From positions 1 to 61,570 of the forward strand of contig CAZVRZ010000011.1 of NCBI GenBank assembly GCA_964629965.1: a stretch of 61,570 bases of DNA, read 5' to 3'. Numbering within the stretch: the stretch's first letter is position 1; each line of letters starts with the position of its first letter. Source of the DNA: CAZVRZ01 sp964629965. Its GTDB lineage: Bacteria > Chloroflexota > Anaerolineae > Anaerolineales > UBA4823. This document shows, one piece after another, positions 44,601-50,919 of the stretch. A model generated the notes under the pieces. The model searched no databases and was not told the DNA's origin. It saw only the letters and a list, made by a program, of their open reading frames with translations. A program made the translations under genes and the position numbers.

Positions 44601-44754
44601 CGGCAGTTTTGAACACGTGGCCCTGGCGGGCGGCAACCTCCTGGCGCAGGATGGCATCGTGCCGTTCCAGGGCGGCGCGCATGGCCTGCGGGTGCTGTTC
44701 CCACAGGCGAGTGCTGCCTTCGATATCAGTGAGCAGGAAAGTGAACTCGGACAA
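41653..44754 (-). CDS. Class III adenylate cyclase-NB-ARC-TPR regulator (STAND type)
   Basis: I place the start at the TTG at 44754, where the family start SEFTFLLTDIEGSTRLWE begins, 16 bp after the kinase stop codon. It is about 1033 residues long. Residues 1-180 are a class III nucleotide cyclase with both metal-binding Asp positions (LLTDIEGST and TAGDSFFVAF). Residues 210-480 are an NB-ARC ATPase (GVGGTGKTRLAL, LLVLDNCEHL, LITSREALG, GIPLAIELAAARL). A winged helix (ALIDWSYDLLSEPERILLRRLAVF) and about ten TPR-like repeats (about 620-1000) follow. STAND proteins act as ATP-driven switches. A family B copy (43177-43193) adds AGKEHL at about residue 520. Confidence 0.9.
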   Translation of the reverse strand: MSEFTFLLTDIEGSTRLWEQHPQAMRAALERHDAILRQEVAARQGHVFKTAGDSFFVAFPSAPDALQTALAAQLRLIHEAAAAAGGEVEKMRVRMALYTGEAEVRDGDYFGQPLNRAYRLMAAAHGEQILLAETTAKALVDGLPPNARLKDLGRHRFKGLIHPEQVYQLVAPGLSTDFLPLRSLEALVHNLPSQITSFIGREKEIADGQRLLQAGRLLTLSGVGGTGKTRLALQLAASLLDEYPDGVWLVELATMVDSERVAQAVAEALGVREEPNRSMLDTLLDYLRSRQMLLVLDNCEHLVQACAQLVETLLHACPNLKVLITSREALGIAGEVIYHVPSLALPPTAPDSAPSPHTLMQFEAVRLFYERARAAQPAFELNPHNAQAVMQICTRLDGIPLAIELAAARLRTLPIEQVAARMHNRFRLLTGGSRTALPRQQTLEALIDWSYDLLSEPERILLRRLAVFVGGWTLEAAESVCPEEGPSGATIDPFDVLELLTRLVDKSLVVMENALPEGAIAGKEHLSPEYTVGSDRAPVRYRMLETIRQYALEKLVHADELAWARSRHLSHYSRFAEQAAPELWKADELKWMSLLDAELENLRAALEWSISDEEGAGIESGLRLGNALLHYWLPRGYLSEGYNWLKQIIDRPEAARLDQGRAEAINAAGLLLCNMSDTRTAQEYFEQSLSISRPAGYQLETAYALFGLGSVKLPDGRWAEARRDLQASLETFQALNFLPGIALALGQLGAVAMQERDLETGRRYFEESLAVCRQMEHFAGIAGATDALGYVASSQGRLEESIDLAQKALEMFWEAGDRIGMVEALFNLIYAFIHQENFSAALPLLKERLEICRKIGYEYGIFTSLDMLALTERYMKNHAEAVENTKKAAIIAQKMGFISALAYTQTGLGFELRYLNDESGARMALVKGLNLHQQVGDKFGILLHWLGFATLEVECGEKHEQPERLAWAVRLLGAIQALKEAHSILLNPIDLREYNLALQRARQGLDESAFQAAFTSGQAFGWEQAQEYVAALN
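43177..43193 (-). repeat. Family B palindrome inside STAND gene
   Basis: CAGGTGCTCTTTACCTG: a perfect 5-bp stem, reading AGKEHL in the gene's own frame between the winged-helix region and RYRMLETIRQYALEKL. Confidence 0.85.
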
Positions 44755-44770
44755 GGGAATTAAAAGGATG

Positions 44771-47071
44771 TTAAAGGGGCAGAAGGATATGGAACCGGCT
44801 GCCTGGATAATTTTCCTCGTCGTGACCGGCGCTTTCAGCCCAGATCTTGCCGCCATGGGCAACCACAATGCCGCGTGCGATGGGCAATCCCAGGCCGGGA
44901 CCGCCCCCTTTGAACTTGGTTTGCCCAGATGAATGCAAAGATACCTGGCCGGTTTGGTAGAATTTCTCGAAGATCACCTCAAGCTGATCTGCTGAAATGC
45001 CGATACCCGTATCGGTAACGGTGAGATCTACCATGTTGGCGTCTTGGTCGACCTTGCCTCCGATTGTGATCACGCCGCCATCCGGCGTGTACTTGATGGC
45101 GTTCATCACCAATTGGTAAAAAACCTTGCGCATCAACTCGGGGTCTGCCTGGATGCCGGGAAGCTGTTCCACTTCTTCCGGAAGTATGATGGTTTGGCGG
45201 CGTTCCTTCAGCGCCGCGGCAAAGTCATAGGCGATCCGTTTGAAGAGGTTGTCCAATAGCAAGGTTTCTTTGTGAGGTTTCAAAACCTCCGTATCGATCT
45301 TGGTCACGTCCAGCATATTGTTGACCACCGCCTGCATACGTTCGGCGCCGCGCACGATCCCATCCAATATGACCCGGTTTTGTGGATCGGCCTTTATGTT
45401 TTCCATGCTGGCCATGGTTTGTGAATACCCTTTGATCACCGTGATGGGCGTACGCAATTCGTGCGCCACCACGTTAATGAAACTGGATTTGGTTTTGTCC
45501 AATATTTCCAGGGTGCGATAGGCCTGGTTGAGGTCATCGTACAGGCGGGCATTTTCCAAAGCGACCGCCGCCTGCCCGGCAAAAGATATGGCCAATATCA
45601 TTTCGCTGCGGTTAATGGCGGCGGCTTCCTTGCGCGTAATGGAGATCATGCCGATCACGCGATCGTAAACGATCAGCGGCACGCCCATCCAGGATTTATT
45701 AAGCGGCACCCAGGGTAAAATCGTCCAACCTGGCACCTGGGTAACATCATCCAGCACCTGGGGTTGGCGTGTTTCCATCATCTTCAAATAAGGGTCGCCT
45801 TCGCGCAGGGCGATCTTGACTTCTTGGGTGCGTTCTCCCTCGTTCGGGAAGCCCCGCTGGGCGGCAATGTATAAGTGACCTTGTTTTTCCAGCATCACGG
45901 AACAACGTTCGTAAGGCACCACCTGGGCTAATTGATCCATAATGATCAATGGCATCGAACGCGGATCCAGGCTGGAAGACATTTCTCGGGCAGCGTTGGC
46001 CAATGCCTCGGCCAGGCGGCGCCGGCGCAATTCGTTGAGATACAGCTCGGCGTTTTCATTGAAGGCCAGGAACTGGCGAATCATAACCAGGAAAAAGGTT
46101 GTTCCAAGAGTACCGTACAGCACGTAATCGGGCAGATGCAGGAGCTTCTCATGGAACACAACCACCAGGAAGATAATCCAGATCCAGGCGTAAGGCATAT
46201 ATACAAGCCAATTGGAACGATGCAATCGCGGTGTATCGTTGGCCGGGCGGGTGAGAGGAACGAACGAGATGCCATTGAACTGCAGGACACCGGCCATGGC
46301 AGTCAGGCAGTAAGAAAAGGCGTAGACCACGTCCACCAGGTTCCCCGAGGCGTACATTTCTGCCAGGTTTTCCAATGTGTAGACCACATCTGCAAAGATG
46401 CCCACCATCAGGGCAGCTTGCAACAGGATGATCGGGGCGGAGTACTGCGAGCGCCGGTACAGCATTGACAGCAGCGCCAGGAACAAAACCAGGTCCAAAA
46501 GCGGGTAGATGACTACGATGAAGCGCTCCAGCGAGCTGGTGGATGTTTGTTGTAATGGGATGATCAGGAAGTTCCACAGAAGAAAGCCCGCCGCCAACAT
46601 GATGATGGTGATGTCTAAGGCGGTCTTGCGAAGCTCGTCCCTGGTCAGCGAGTCAACCGGCAGCTGCAATAAGCCGATGGCAAAGACCACGTAGTAGACG
46701 AGATAGAAGATGTCGGCGATCGATACCAGCGGGGCTTCTCCGCTGATCGATTGCATGATGATGAGAGTCAGGTCGCCCAGCACATAGCAGGCCTGGGCAA
46801 TGGACAAGGCCAACCAGGCGCGGCAAAGGCGCCGGTTGCTGTTGCGATATTTGATGGCAGGCAGCGCCAGGCCGGCGGCGGCCAATAAGTTGGTCAGCAG
46901 CAGAATGGCGTCGCTGACGTTCGGATACCAGGCCGCTGAGTTGAGTACAACCCCCAAGCTACGGCGAAAGAACATTGCCATGAGGGCATACACCAGCATG
47001 ACTGTCCCCAGAGCCATGGCAGCCTTACGGGAAGGAATACGCAGGCGGGATATGAGGCGCGGCACGTTCAT
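44771..47071 (-). CDS. Membrane histidine kinase with GAF domain
   Basis: A 766-residue protein. Eight or nine hydrophobic helices occupy about residues 18-335, a GAF domain lies at about 370-510 (VVPYERCSVMLEKQGHLYIAAQRG), and the HisKA region has INVVAHELRTPITVIKG (His about residue 540). The HATPase follows with VMNAIKYTPDGG, TDTGIGIS and GGPGLGLPIARGIV. No receiver domain or adjacent response regulator is seen. The only gene linked downstream is the cyclase/STAND regulator, so signalling may pass to a distant regulator. Confidence 0.93.
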   Translation of the reverse strand: MNVPRLISRLRIPSRKAAMALGTVMLVYALMAMFFRRSLGVVLNSAAWYPNVSDAILLLTNLLAAAGLALPAIKYRNSNRRLCRAWLALSIAQACYVLGDLTLIIMQSISGEAPLVSIADIFYLVYYVVFAIGLLQLPVDSLTRDELRKTALDITIIMLAAGFLLWNFLIIPLQQTSTSSLERFIVVIYPLLDLVLFLALLSMLYRRSQYSAPIILLQAALMVGIFADVVYTLENLAEMYASGNLVDVVYAFSYCLTAMAGVLQFNGISFVPLTRPANDTPRLHRSNWLVYMPYAWIWIIFLVVVFHEKLLHLPDYVLYGTLGTTFFLVMIRQFLAFNENAELYLNELRRRRLAEALANAAREMSSSLDPRSMPLIIMDQLAQVVPYERCSVMLEKQGHLYIAAQRGFPNEGERTQEVKIALREGDPYLKMMETRQPQVLDDVTQVPGWTILPWVPLNKSWMGVPLIVYDRVIGMISITRKEAAAINRSEMILAISFAGQAAVALENARLYDDLNQAYRTLEILDKTKSSFINVVAHELRTPITVIKGYSQTMASMENIKADPQNRVILDGIVRGAERMQAVVNNMLDVTKIDTEVLKPHKETLLLDNLFKRIAYDFAAALKERRQTIILPEEVEQLPGIQADPELMRKVFYQLVMNAIKYTPDGGVITIGGKVDQDANMVDLTVTDTGIGISADQLEVIFEKFYQTGQVSLHSSGQTKFKGGGPGLGLPIARGIVVAHGGKIWAESAGHDEENYPGSRFHILLPL
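46940..46951 (+). repeat. Degenerate family A copy in kinase N-terminus
   Basis: GTTG AGTA CAAC with only a 4-bp stem (the flanks do not pair). It reads VVLNS at about residue 41-45 of the kinase, matching the peptide seen in the NHL protein. Confidence 0.5.
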
Positions 47072-47143
47072 GAGTTTAATTATATCTGAAATCGTTTTAT
47101 GGTGTTGACTGGTCAGACCCGATGTTGTATCATCTGGTCATTG

Positions 47144-47160
47144 CAGGTCAAGAACACCTG
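47144..47160 (+). repeat. Family B palindrome, loop CAAGAAC
   Basis: CAGGT CAAGAAC ACCTG, a perfect stem with two loop changes, in the 198-bp gap between the kinase and carboxypeptidase genes. It may lie in the 5' leader of the latter. No other element was recognised in 47072-47269. Confidence 0.75.
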
Positions 47161-47269
47161 AATCCTCATTAACTGAGCCTGGAGGCTGCGGCGAAGGTGA
47201 TCGTTGATGCCAGCCGCCAGGTGATCAGCACCGTCAGGTAAATTTTCAATTCATTCGGAGAACATCAAC

Positions 47270-48193
47270 ATGCTTGCTGCCAGGCTGCGTCTAGAAGATA
47301 AGGTTGGGCTTGTTTCGCCCTCAACGCCCGTGCTGCCAGAGCAGGAAGGTCAATTTATCCAGGGAATAGAGTATTTGAAAAGCCTGGGCTTAATCCCTGT
47401 TCCTGGAGAGCACGTGGCTTCTTGCACATCAGGTTATGCAGCCGCGCCGCAAGAAAAAGCGGCTGATATTCACCGCATGTTCGCCGATCCAGAAATCAAG
47501 GCCATCCTGTGTACCCAGGGCGGGGCCACTGCCAATGCCTGCCTCTCATACCTGGATTGGGATTTGATCCGGAAAAACCCCAAGATATTCTTGGGCATCA
47601 GCGATATTACCGTGCTGCTGAATGCGATCTACGTGCAAACCGGCCTGGTGACCTTCCATGGAAACGACCTGATGTGGGGATTCGGGCGTTCCCCTGCGGC
47701 GTACGATGTGAGCGAGTTTCGCCGCCGGATGATGGAAGCTCAGATGGGGCCGGTGCCCGCCAATGGACCGCGCCGGTCGATTTGCCCAGGCCGCGCCGAA
47801 GGGAGGCTGTTGGGAGGCAACCTGAACTGCCTGATGAAGCTGGCCGGAACGCCTTACTTCCCTGATTTCGAAGATGCTATCCTGTTTATGGAAGCTCTGG
47901 ATATCGAGCCGCAGGAGTGCGATTTTCTTTTTTCTCAACTTCAACAAATCGGCGTTTTCGACCGTCTCAAGGGGGCAATTGTAGGTTATAACGATGGCCT
48001 GCAGAACCGCTCCGGGGTGAAGCAGATGGAAGATGTGCTGCTGACTGTTTCCGGGGAGAAGTTCCCGATCCTGAAGGTCAATGATTTTGGGCACAACTGC
48101 CCCAATACCGAACTGCCGGTAGGCGGGCGGGTGCGCATGGATACCTACAACCTATCGATCGAGATCATCGAGCCTTATCTGGATGACCTTTGA
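47270..48193 (+). CDS. Peptidase S66, LD-carboxypeptidase/MccF-like
   Basis: A 307-residue protein. KVGLVSPSTPV at the N-terminus, CTQGGATANACL and the nucleophile Ser in FLGISDITVLLNA (about residue 111), Glu in LFMEALD (about 207) and His in DFGHNCPNTELPVGG (about 277) make up the S66 triad. It hydrolyses L,D-peptide bonds of cell-wall peptides or inactivates peptide-nucleotide antibiotics. The last 11 bp overlap the next gene. Confidence 0.92.
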   Translation: MLAARLRLEDKVGLVSPSTPVLPEQEGQFIQGIEYLKSLGLIPVPGEHVASCTSGYAAAPQEKAADIHRMFADPEIKAILCTQGGATANACLSYLDWDLIRKNPKIFLGISDITVLLNAIYVQTGLVTFHGNDLMWGFGRSPAAYDVSEFRRRMMEAQMGPVPANGPRRSICPGRAEGRLLGGNLNCLMKLAGTPYFPDFEDAILFMEALDIEPQECDFLFSQLQQIGVFDRLKGAIVGYNDGLQNRSGVKQMEDVLLTVSGEKFPILKVNDFGHNCPNTELPVGGRVRMDTYNLSIEIIEPYLDDL

Positions 48194-48695
48194 GCGAATC
48201 CCATCTGCGAAAGGTAAAAAACACGTGCAAGCTCGTTATGTCCACACCAATTTGATTGCCAGGGATTGGCGCAGCCTGGCAGATTTTTATGAACGCCTGT
48301 TTGGCTGTGTGCCGGTCCCGCCGGAACGTGACCTTAAGGGTGAGAAAATGGAAGCCGGCACGGGTATTCCGGGCGCGGCTTTGAAGGGAATCCATCTGCG
48401 CTTGCCGGGCTGGGGCGAAAATGGGCCTACGCTGGAAATATTCACTTATGATGTGATGGCTGAGGGCGTCCCCACGGCTGTGAACCGGCCCGGTTTTGCG
48501 CATCTGGCCTTTTCTGTGGATGATGTCCAGGCGGCGCGCACGGCAGTCCTGCAGGCCGGGGGAAAGCCGGTGGGCGAGGTGGTCACGCTGCAAGTGGCCG
48601 GTGCTCCGGCTAACAGGTGTTCTTGGCCTGCGGTGACCTGGTGCTACGTGACCGATCCTGAAGGCAATGTGATCGAATTGCAATCCTGGTCATAA
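48183..48695 (+). CDS. Glyoxalase/VOC-family protein
   Basis: A 170-residue protein, YVHTNLIARDWRSLADFYERLFGC, then FAHLAFSVDDVQAARTAVL and VTDPEGNVIELQSW, a full VOC pair of half-domains. The ATG at 48183 overlaps the S66 gene. A family B-like palindrome near residue 145 encodes NRCSWPA just before the last strand pair. The substrate is unknown. Confidence 0.88.
   Translation: MTFERIPSAKGKKHVQARYVHTNLIARDWRSLADFYERLFGCVPVPPERDLKGEKMEAGTGIPGAALKGIHLRLPGWGENGPTLEIFTYDVMAEGVPTAVNRPGFAHLAFSVDDVQAARTAVLQAGGKPVGEVVTLQVAGAPANRCSWPAVTWCYVTDPEGNVIELQSWS
48614..48630 (-). repeat. Family B copy inside VOC gene
   Basis: CAGGT GTTCTTG GCCTG: stem with one G:T pair, loop complement CAAGAAC as at 47144. 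In frame. Confidence 0.5.
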
Positions 48696-48717
48696 AGATG
48701 ATCGGTTTGGAGGAAAG

Positions 48718-49284
48718 ATGACACATCCGTTGGTCGATCAATTGAGGTTTACCCGCCAGGAATTTCGGCGGGCTTTGCAGGACGTTGCAGGTCAAGAGCA
48801 CCTGGCAGGTCAAGAGCACCTGGCAGGTCAAGAGCACCTGTCAAACGAAGATGGCGCCCGGCGTTTTATGCCGATGAACAGCATCGGCTGGATCGTGGGG
48901 CACCTGGCCTGGCACGAGCAGTACTATTGGGGCGAGCGGGCACAGGGAAAAATCCTGCTGCCCGTGCTCAATGAACTGGTCGGATACGGCCGGCCGGCCT
49001 GCACGCCGCCTTTGGATGAGATGTGGGCGGCCTGGCATACGGCCACGGCGCTGGCCGATGTATACCTGGACACGCTGACGGTCGAGATCTTGCAAAGTCA
49101 CCTGGTTGTGGGTGGCGAGCGGATCAAGCCATCCGTGGGAACGATGCTGCAGCGTATCCTGTATCATTACTGGTACCACATTGGCGAAGGCATGGCGATT
49201 CGACAGATGCTTGGGCAAACCGATCTGCCACAGTTTGTTGGCGATATCGATACGTATGGCCCTTACCGGCCGGAGAATGGATGA
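48718..49284 (+). CDS. DinB-like four-helix protein with triple inserted hexapeptide
   Basis: A 188-residue protein. The DinB/DUF664 pattern is clear: MNSIGWIVGHLAWHEQYYWG (first metal His) and LYHYWYHIGEGMAIRQMLG (later His residues). These proteins are thiol- or metal-dependent transferases or stress proteins of mostly unknown substrate. Residues 24-41 are AGQEHL three times, encoded by three family B palindromes, in the linker between helix 1 and the SNEDGARRF segment. Relatives usually pass straight from the helix to that segment, by my recollection. GGAGGAAAG precedes the ATG. Confidence 0.85.
   Translation: MTHPLVDQLRFTRQEFRRALQDVAGQEHLAGQEHLAGQEHLSNEDGARRFMPMNSIGWIVGHLAWHEQYYWGERAQGKILLPVLNELVGYGRPACTPPLDEMWAAWHTATALADVYLDTLTVEILQSHLVVGGERIKPSVGTMLQRILYHYWYHIGEGMAIRQMLGQTDLPQFVGDIDTYGPYRPENG
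48788..48840 (+). repeat. Three tandem family B palindromes in DinB gene
   Basis: CAGGTCAAGAGCACCTG at 48788, 48806 and 48824: identical copies with an 18-bp period, loop CAAGAGC. Each adds the six residues AGQEHL. Confidence 0.92.
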
Positions 49285-49324
49285 CAGAGGCCGCCGAAAG
49301 TTAACGGCTGGCAGCGATTTCCTT

Positions 49325-49332
49325 GTTATAAT
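49325..49332 (+). promoter_or_regulatory. Extended -10 promoter of ferritin-like gene
   Basis: TGTTATAAT-type element (TG at 49324-49325, TATAAT at 49327-49332), 46 bp upstream of the ATG. GAAGGAA serves as the ribosome site. Confidence 0.5.
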
Positions 49333-49377
49333 ATCCTGCAAGAAGCTGTGTAAATAAGATGGTGAAGGAATCAACAA

Positions 49378-49893
49378 ATGCCGGAAAATACCGTAGGCGA
49401 TCTATTTGAACTGGCAATTGCCGCTGAACTGGGCGCGCAAGAAATCTATCAACTCATGGAGCAGATGTTCCATCATGATCCAGATGCGGCGAAATTCTGG
49501 AAACGGTACGCGGCTGAAGAAGCCGGGCATGCTTCCTGGTTGATCACCCTTCGTAACCGCCTTCCTCCAGAAAAGCTGGCGGAGCCGGCTGATCCGCTCG
49601 TGCTGGAAAACGCTCGGCGCTTATTGGAACATTCCGCGAACGAGTTGTTGGGGAAGATCCGCAACCTGGATGATGCTTACCAACTGGCCACCGAGATGGA
49701 AGGGGGAGAAACCAATGCGGTGTTTGAGTTTTTGATCGATCACTTCTCGGATGATCCCAATACCCCCGCATTTTTGCGAGCACAGTTACACGGCCATATA
49801 TCACGCCTGTCGCTTGATCTACCGGTGCAGTATCGCGGTAAAATGAATCGCGAGAAAATCAAGGCTGCGCCGATCGATGATCTAAATCCCTGA
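49378..49893 (+). CDS. Ferritin-like/rubrerythrin-type protein
   Basis: A 171-residue all-helical protein with iron-ligand style motifs: AIAAELGAQEIYQLMEQMF on helix 1, AAEEAGHASWL on helix 2 (E-x2-H), and acidic helices 3 and 4 (YQLATEMEGGETNAVFEF). It could be an iron store or peroxide-handling protein. The C-terminus lacks a rubredoxin domain. It is a single gene. Confidence 0.75.
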   Translation: MPENTVGDLFELAIAAELGAQEIYQLMEQMFHHDPDAAKFWKRYAAEEAGHASWLITLRNRLPPEKLAEPADPLVLENARRLLEHSANELLGKIRNLDDAYQLATEMEGGETNAVFEFLIDHFSDDPNTPAFLRAQLHGHISRLSLDLPVQYRGKMNREKIKAAPIDDLNP

Positions 49894-49932
49894 CGCCGGG
49901 CGCCTGGCTTGTGAAAATAAGGTTTTAACAAA

Positions 49933-50724
49933 ATGAGCGAAACCTTCCGTGACAATCCTGGCGGTTGGGACGAAGAGACATCTCGCAGCTTCATTCAGAG
50001 CGGGCGATATTACATCCCGGAACGCGAGTACCAGATACGGGCCATGGCCGGTCTGGTCTCTGCAGGTAAAGAGCACCTGGCAGGTAAAGAGCACCTGTGC
50101 CCGGATGGTCCCTGCCAAATCTTGGAGCTGTGCTGCGGCGAAGGGTTGCTGGCGGAGGCGCTGCTGGAGCGTTACCCTGCCGCCAGTTACCTGGCGCTGG
50201 ATGGATCCGATGAGATGCTGCAGCATGCCCGGCACTACCTGGCCCGTTTTGGGCCTCGGTTTCGGGTAGAAAAGTTCGAACTGGCAGATTCGTCCTGGCG
50301 CGGCGTTTGGTTGCAATCTGGGAGCGGGTTCCAAGCGGTGGTATCTTCACTGGCGATCCATCACCTGGATGGCGGGCAAAAGCAAGAATTGTTTAACGAT
50401 GTGTACCGCATGTTGGTGCCGGGGGGCATCCTGGTGATTGCCGATATCGTCCAGCCGGTCCACCCCGCGGCCAGGCACTTGGCTGGGGAGGCCTGGGACG
50501 AGGCGGTGCGCAAGCGCTTCCTGGAAATGGACGGCAGCCTGGATGGGTGGATGGAGTTCGATCGCTCGCGCTGGAATACCTACCGGTATCCCGACCCAGA
50601 TGATTACGATAAGCCTTCCCCTCTCTTCGATCAATTGAAATGGCTGGAACAGGCAGGTTTTGCAAGCGTGGATGTATACTGGATGCAAGCCGGGCATGCC
50701 ATGTATGGCGGTCATAAAGCCTGA
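49933..50724 (+). CDS. Class I SAM-dependent methyltransferase with inserted repeat peptide
   Basis: A 263-residue protein. Motif I ILELCCGEGLLAEALLE (about residue 61), YLALDGSDEML, VVSSLAIHHLDGGQKQELF and LVPGGILVIADIV define a Rossmann methyltransferase. It resembles UbiE-like enzymes acting on small molecules. Residues 44-55 read AGKEHLAGKEHL, from two family B palindromes, directly before the CPDGPC-motif I strand. The real substrate is unknown. The ATG at 49933 has a weak ribosome site. Confidence 0.9.
   Translation: MSETFRDNPGGWDEETSRSFIQSGRYYIPEREYQIRAMAGLVSAGKEHLAGKEHLCPDGPCQILELCCGEGLLAEALLERYPAASYLALDGSDEMLQHARHYLARFGPRFRVEKFELADSSWRGVWLQSGSGFQAVVSSLAIHHLDGGQKQELFNDVYRMLVPGGILVIADIVQPVHPAARHLAGEAWDEAVRKRFLEMDGSLDGWMEFDRSRWNTYRYPDPDDYDKPSPLFDQLKWLEQAGFASVDVYWMQAGHAMYGGHKA
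50063..50097 (+). repeat. Two tandem family B palindromes in methyltransferase gene
   Basis: CAGGTAAAGAGCACCTG at 50063-50079 and 50081-50097, 18-bp period, both stems perfect. Confidence 0.92.
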
Positions 50725-50729
50725 CATCG

Positions 50730-50885
50730 CAGGTATAGAGCACCTCGGGAGCGCGTGGTAGTACGGAGATGAAAACCCACGTTTATGTTTACGATATGAC
50801 AGTTCTTTCGACGATGCAGGTAAAGAGCACTTGCTACTTGTTGGAGGATATTGAAGCATTGGTCGCTGCAGGTAAAGAACACTCC
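50730..50885 (+). repeat. Three scattered degenerate family B copies
   Basis: CAGGT ATAGAGC ACCTC (50730), CAGGT AAAGAGC ACTTG (50817, one G:T pair) and CAGGT AAAGAAC ACTCC (50869, right arm decayed) in the gap before the lipoprotein gene. The last touches the family A copy at 50884. Confidence 0.65.
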
Positions 50886-50915
50886 GTTGAGTACAACGGG
50901 GTTCCGGTCGATTGA
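50769..50915 (+). CDS. Small ORF, 48 aa, carrying both repeat families
   Basis: The frame from the ATG at 50769 reads MKTHVYVYDMTVLSTMQVKS and continues through CYLLEDIEALVAAGKEHSVE to YNGVPVD and a TGA at 50913-50915, four bases before the lipoprotein ATG. Two family B copies and one family A copy are translated within it (QVKST, AGKEH, VEYNG). It may be a leader or coupled small protein, or the remnant of a longer gene. No known family is recognised and the start has no ideal ribosome site. Confidence 0.4.
   Translation: MKTHVYVYDMTVLSTMQVKSTCYLLEDIEALVAAGKEHSVEYNGVPVD
50884..50899 (+). repeat. Family A palindrome, stem CCGTTG
   Basis: CCGTTG AGTA CAACGG, perfect 6-bp stem, 21 bp before the lipoprotein start codon. 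Confidence 0.85.
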
Positions 50916-50919
50916 GCAG

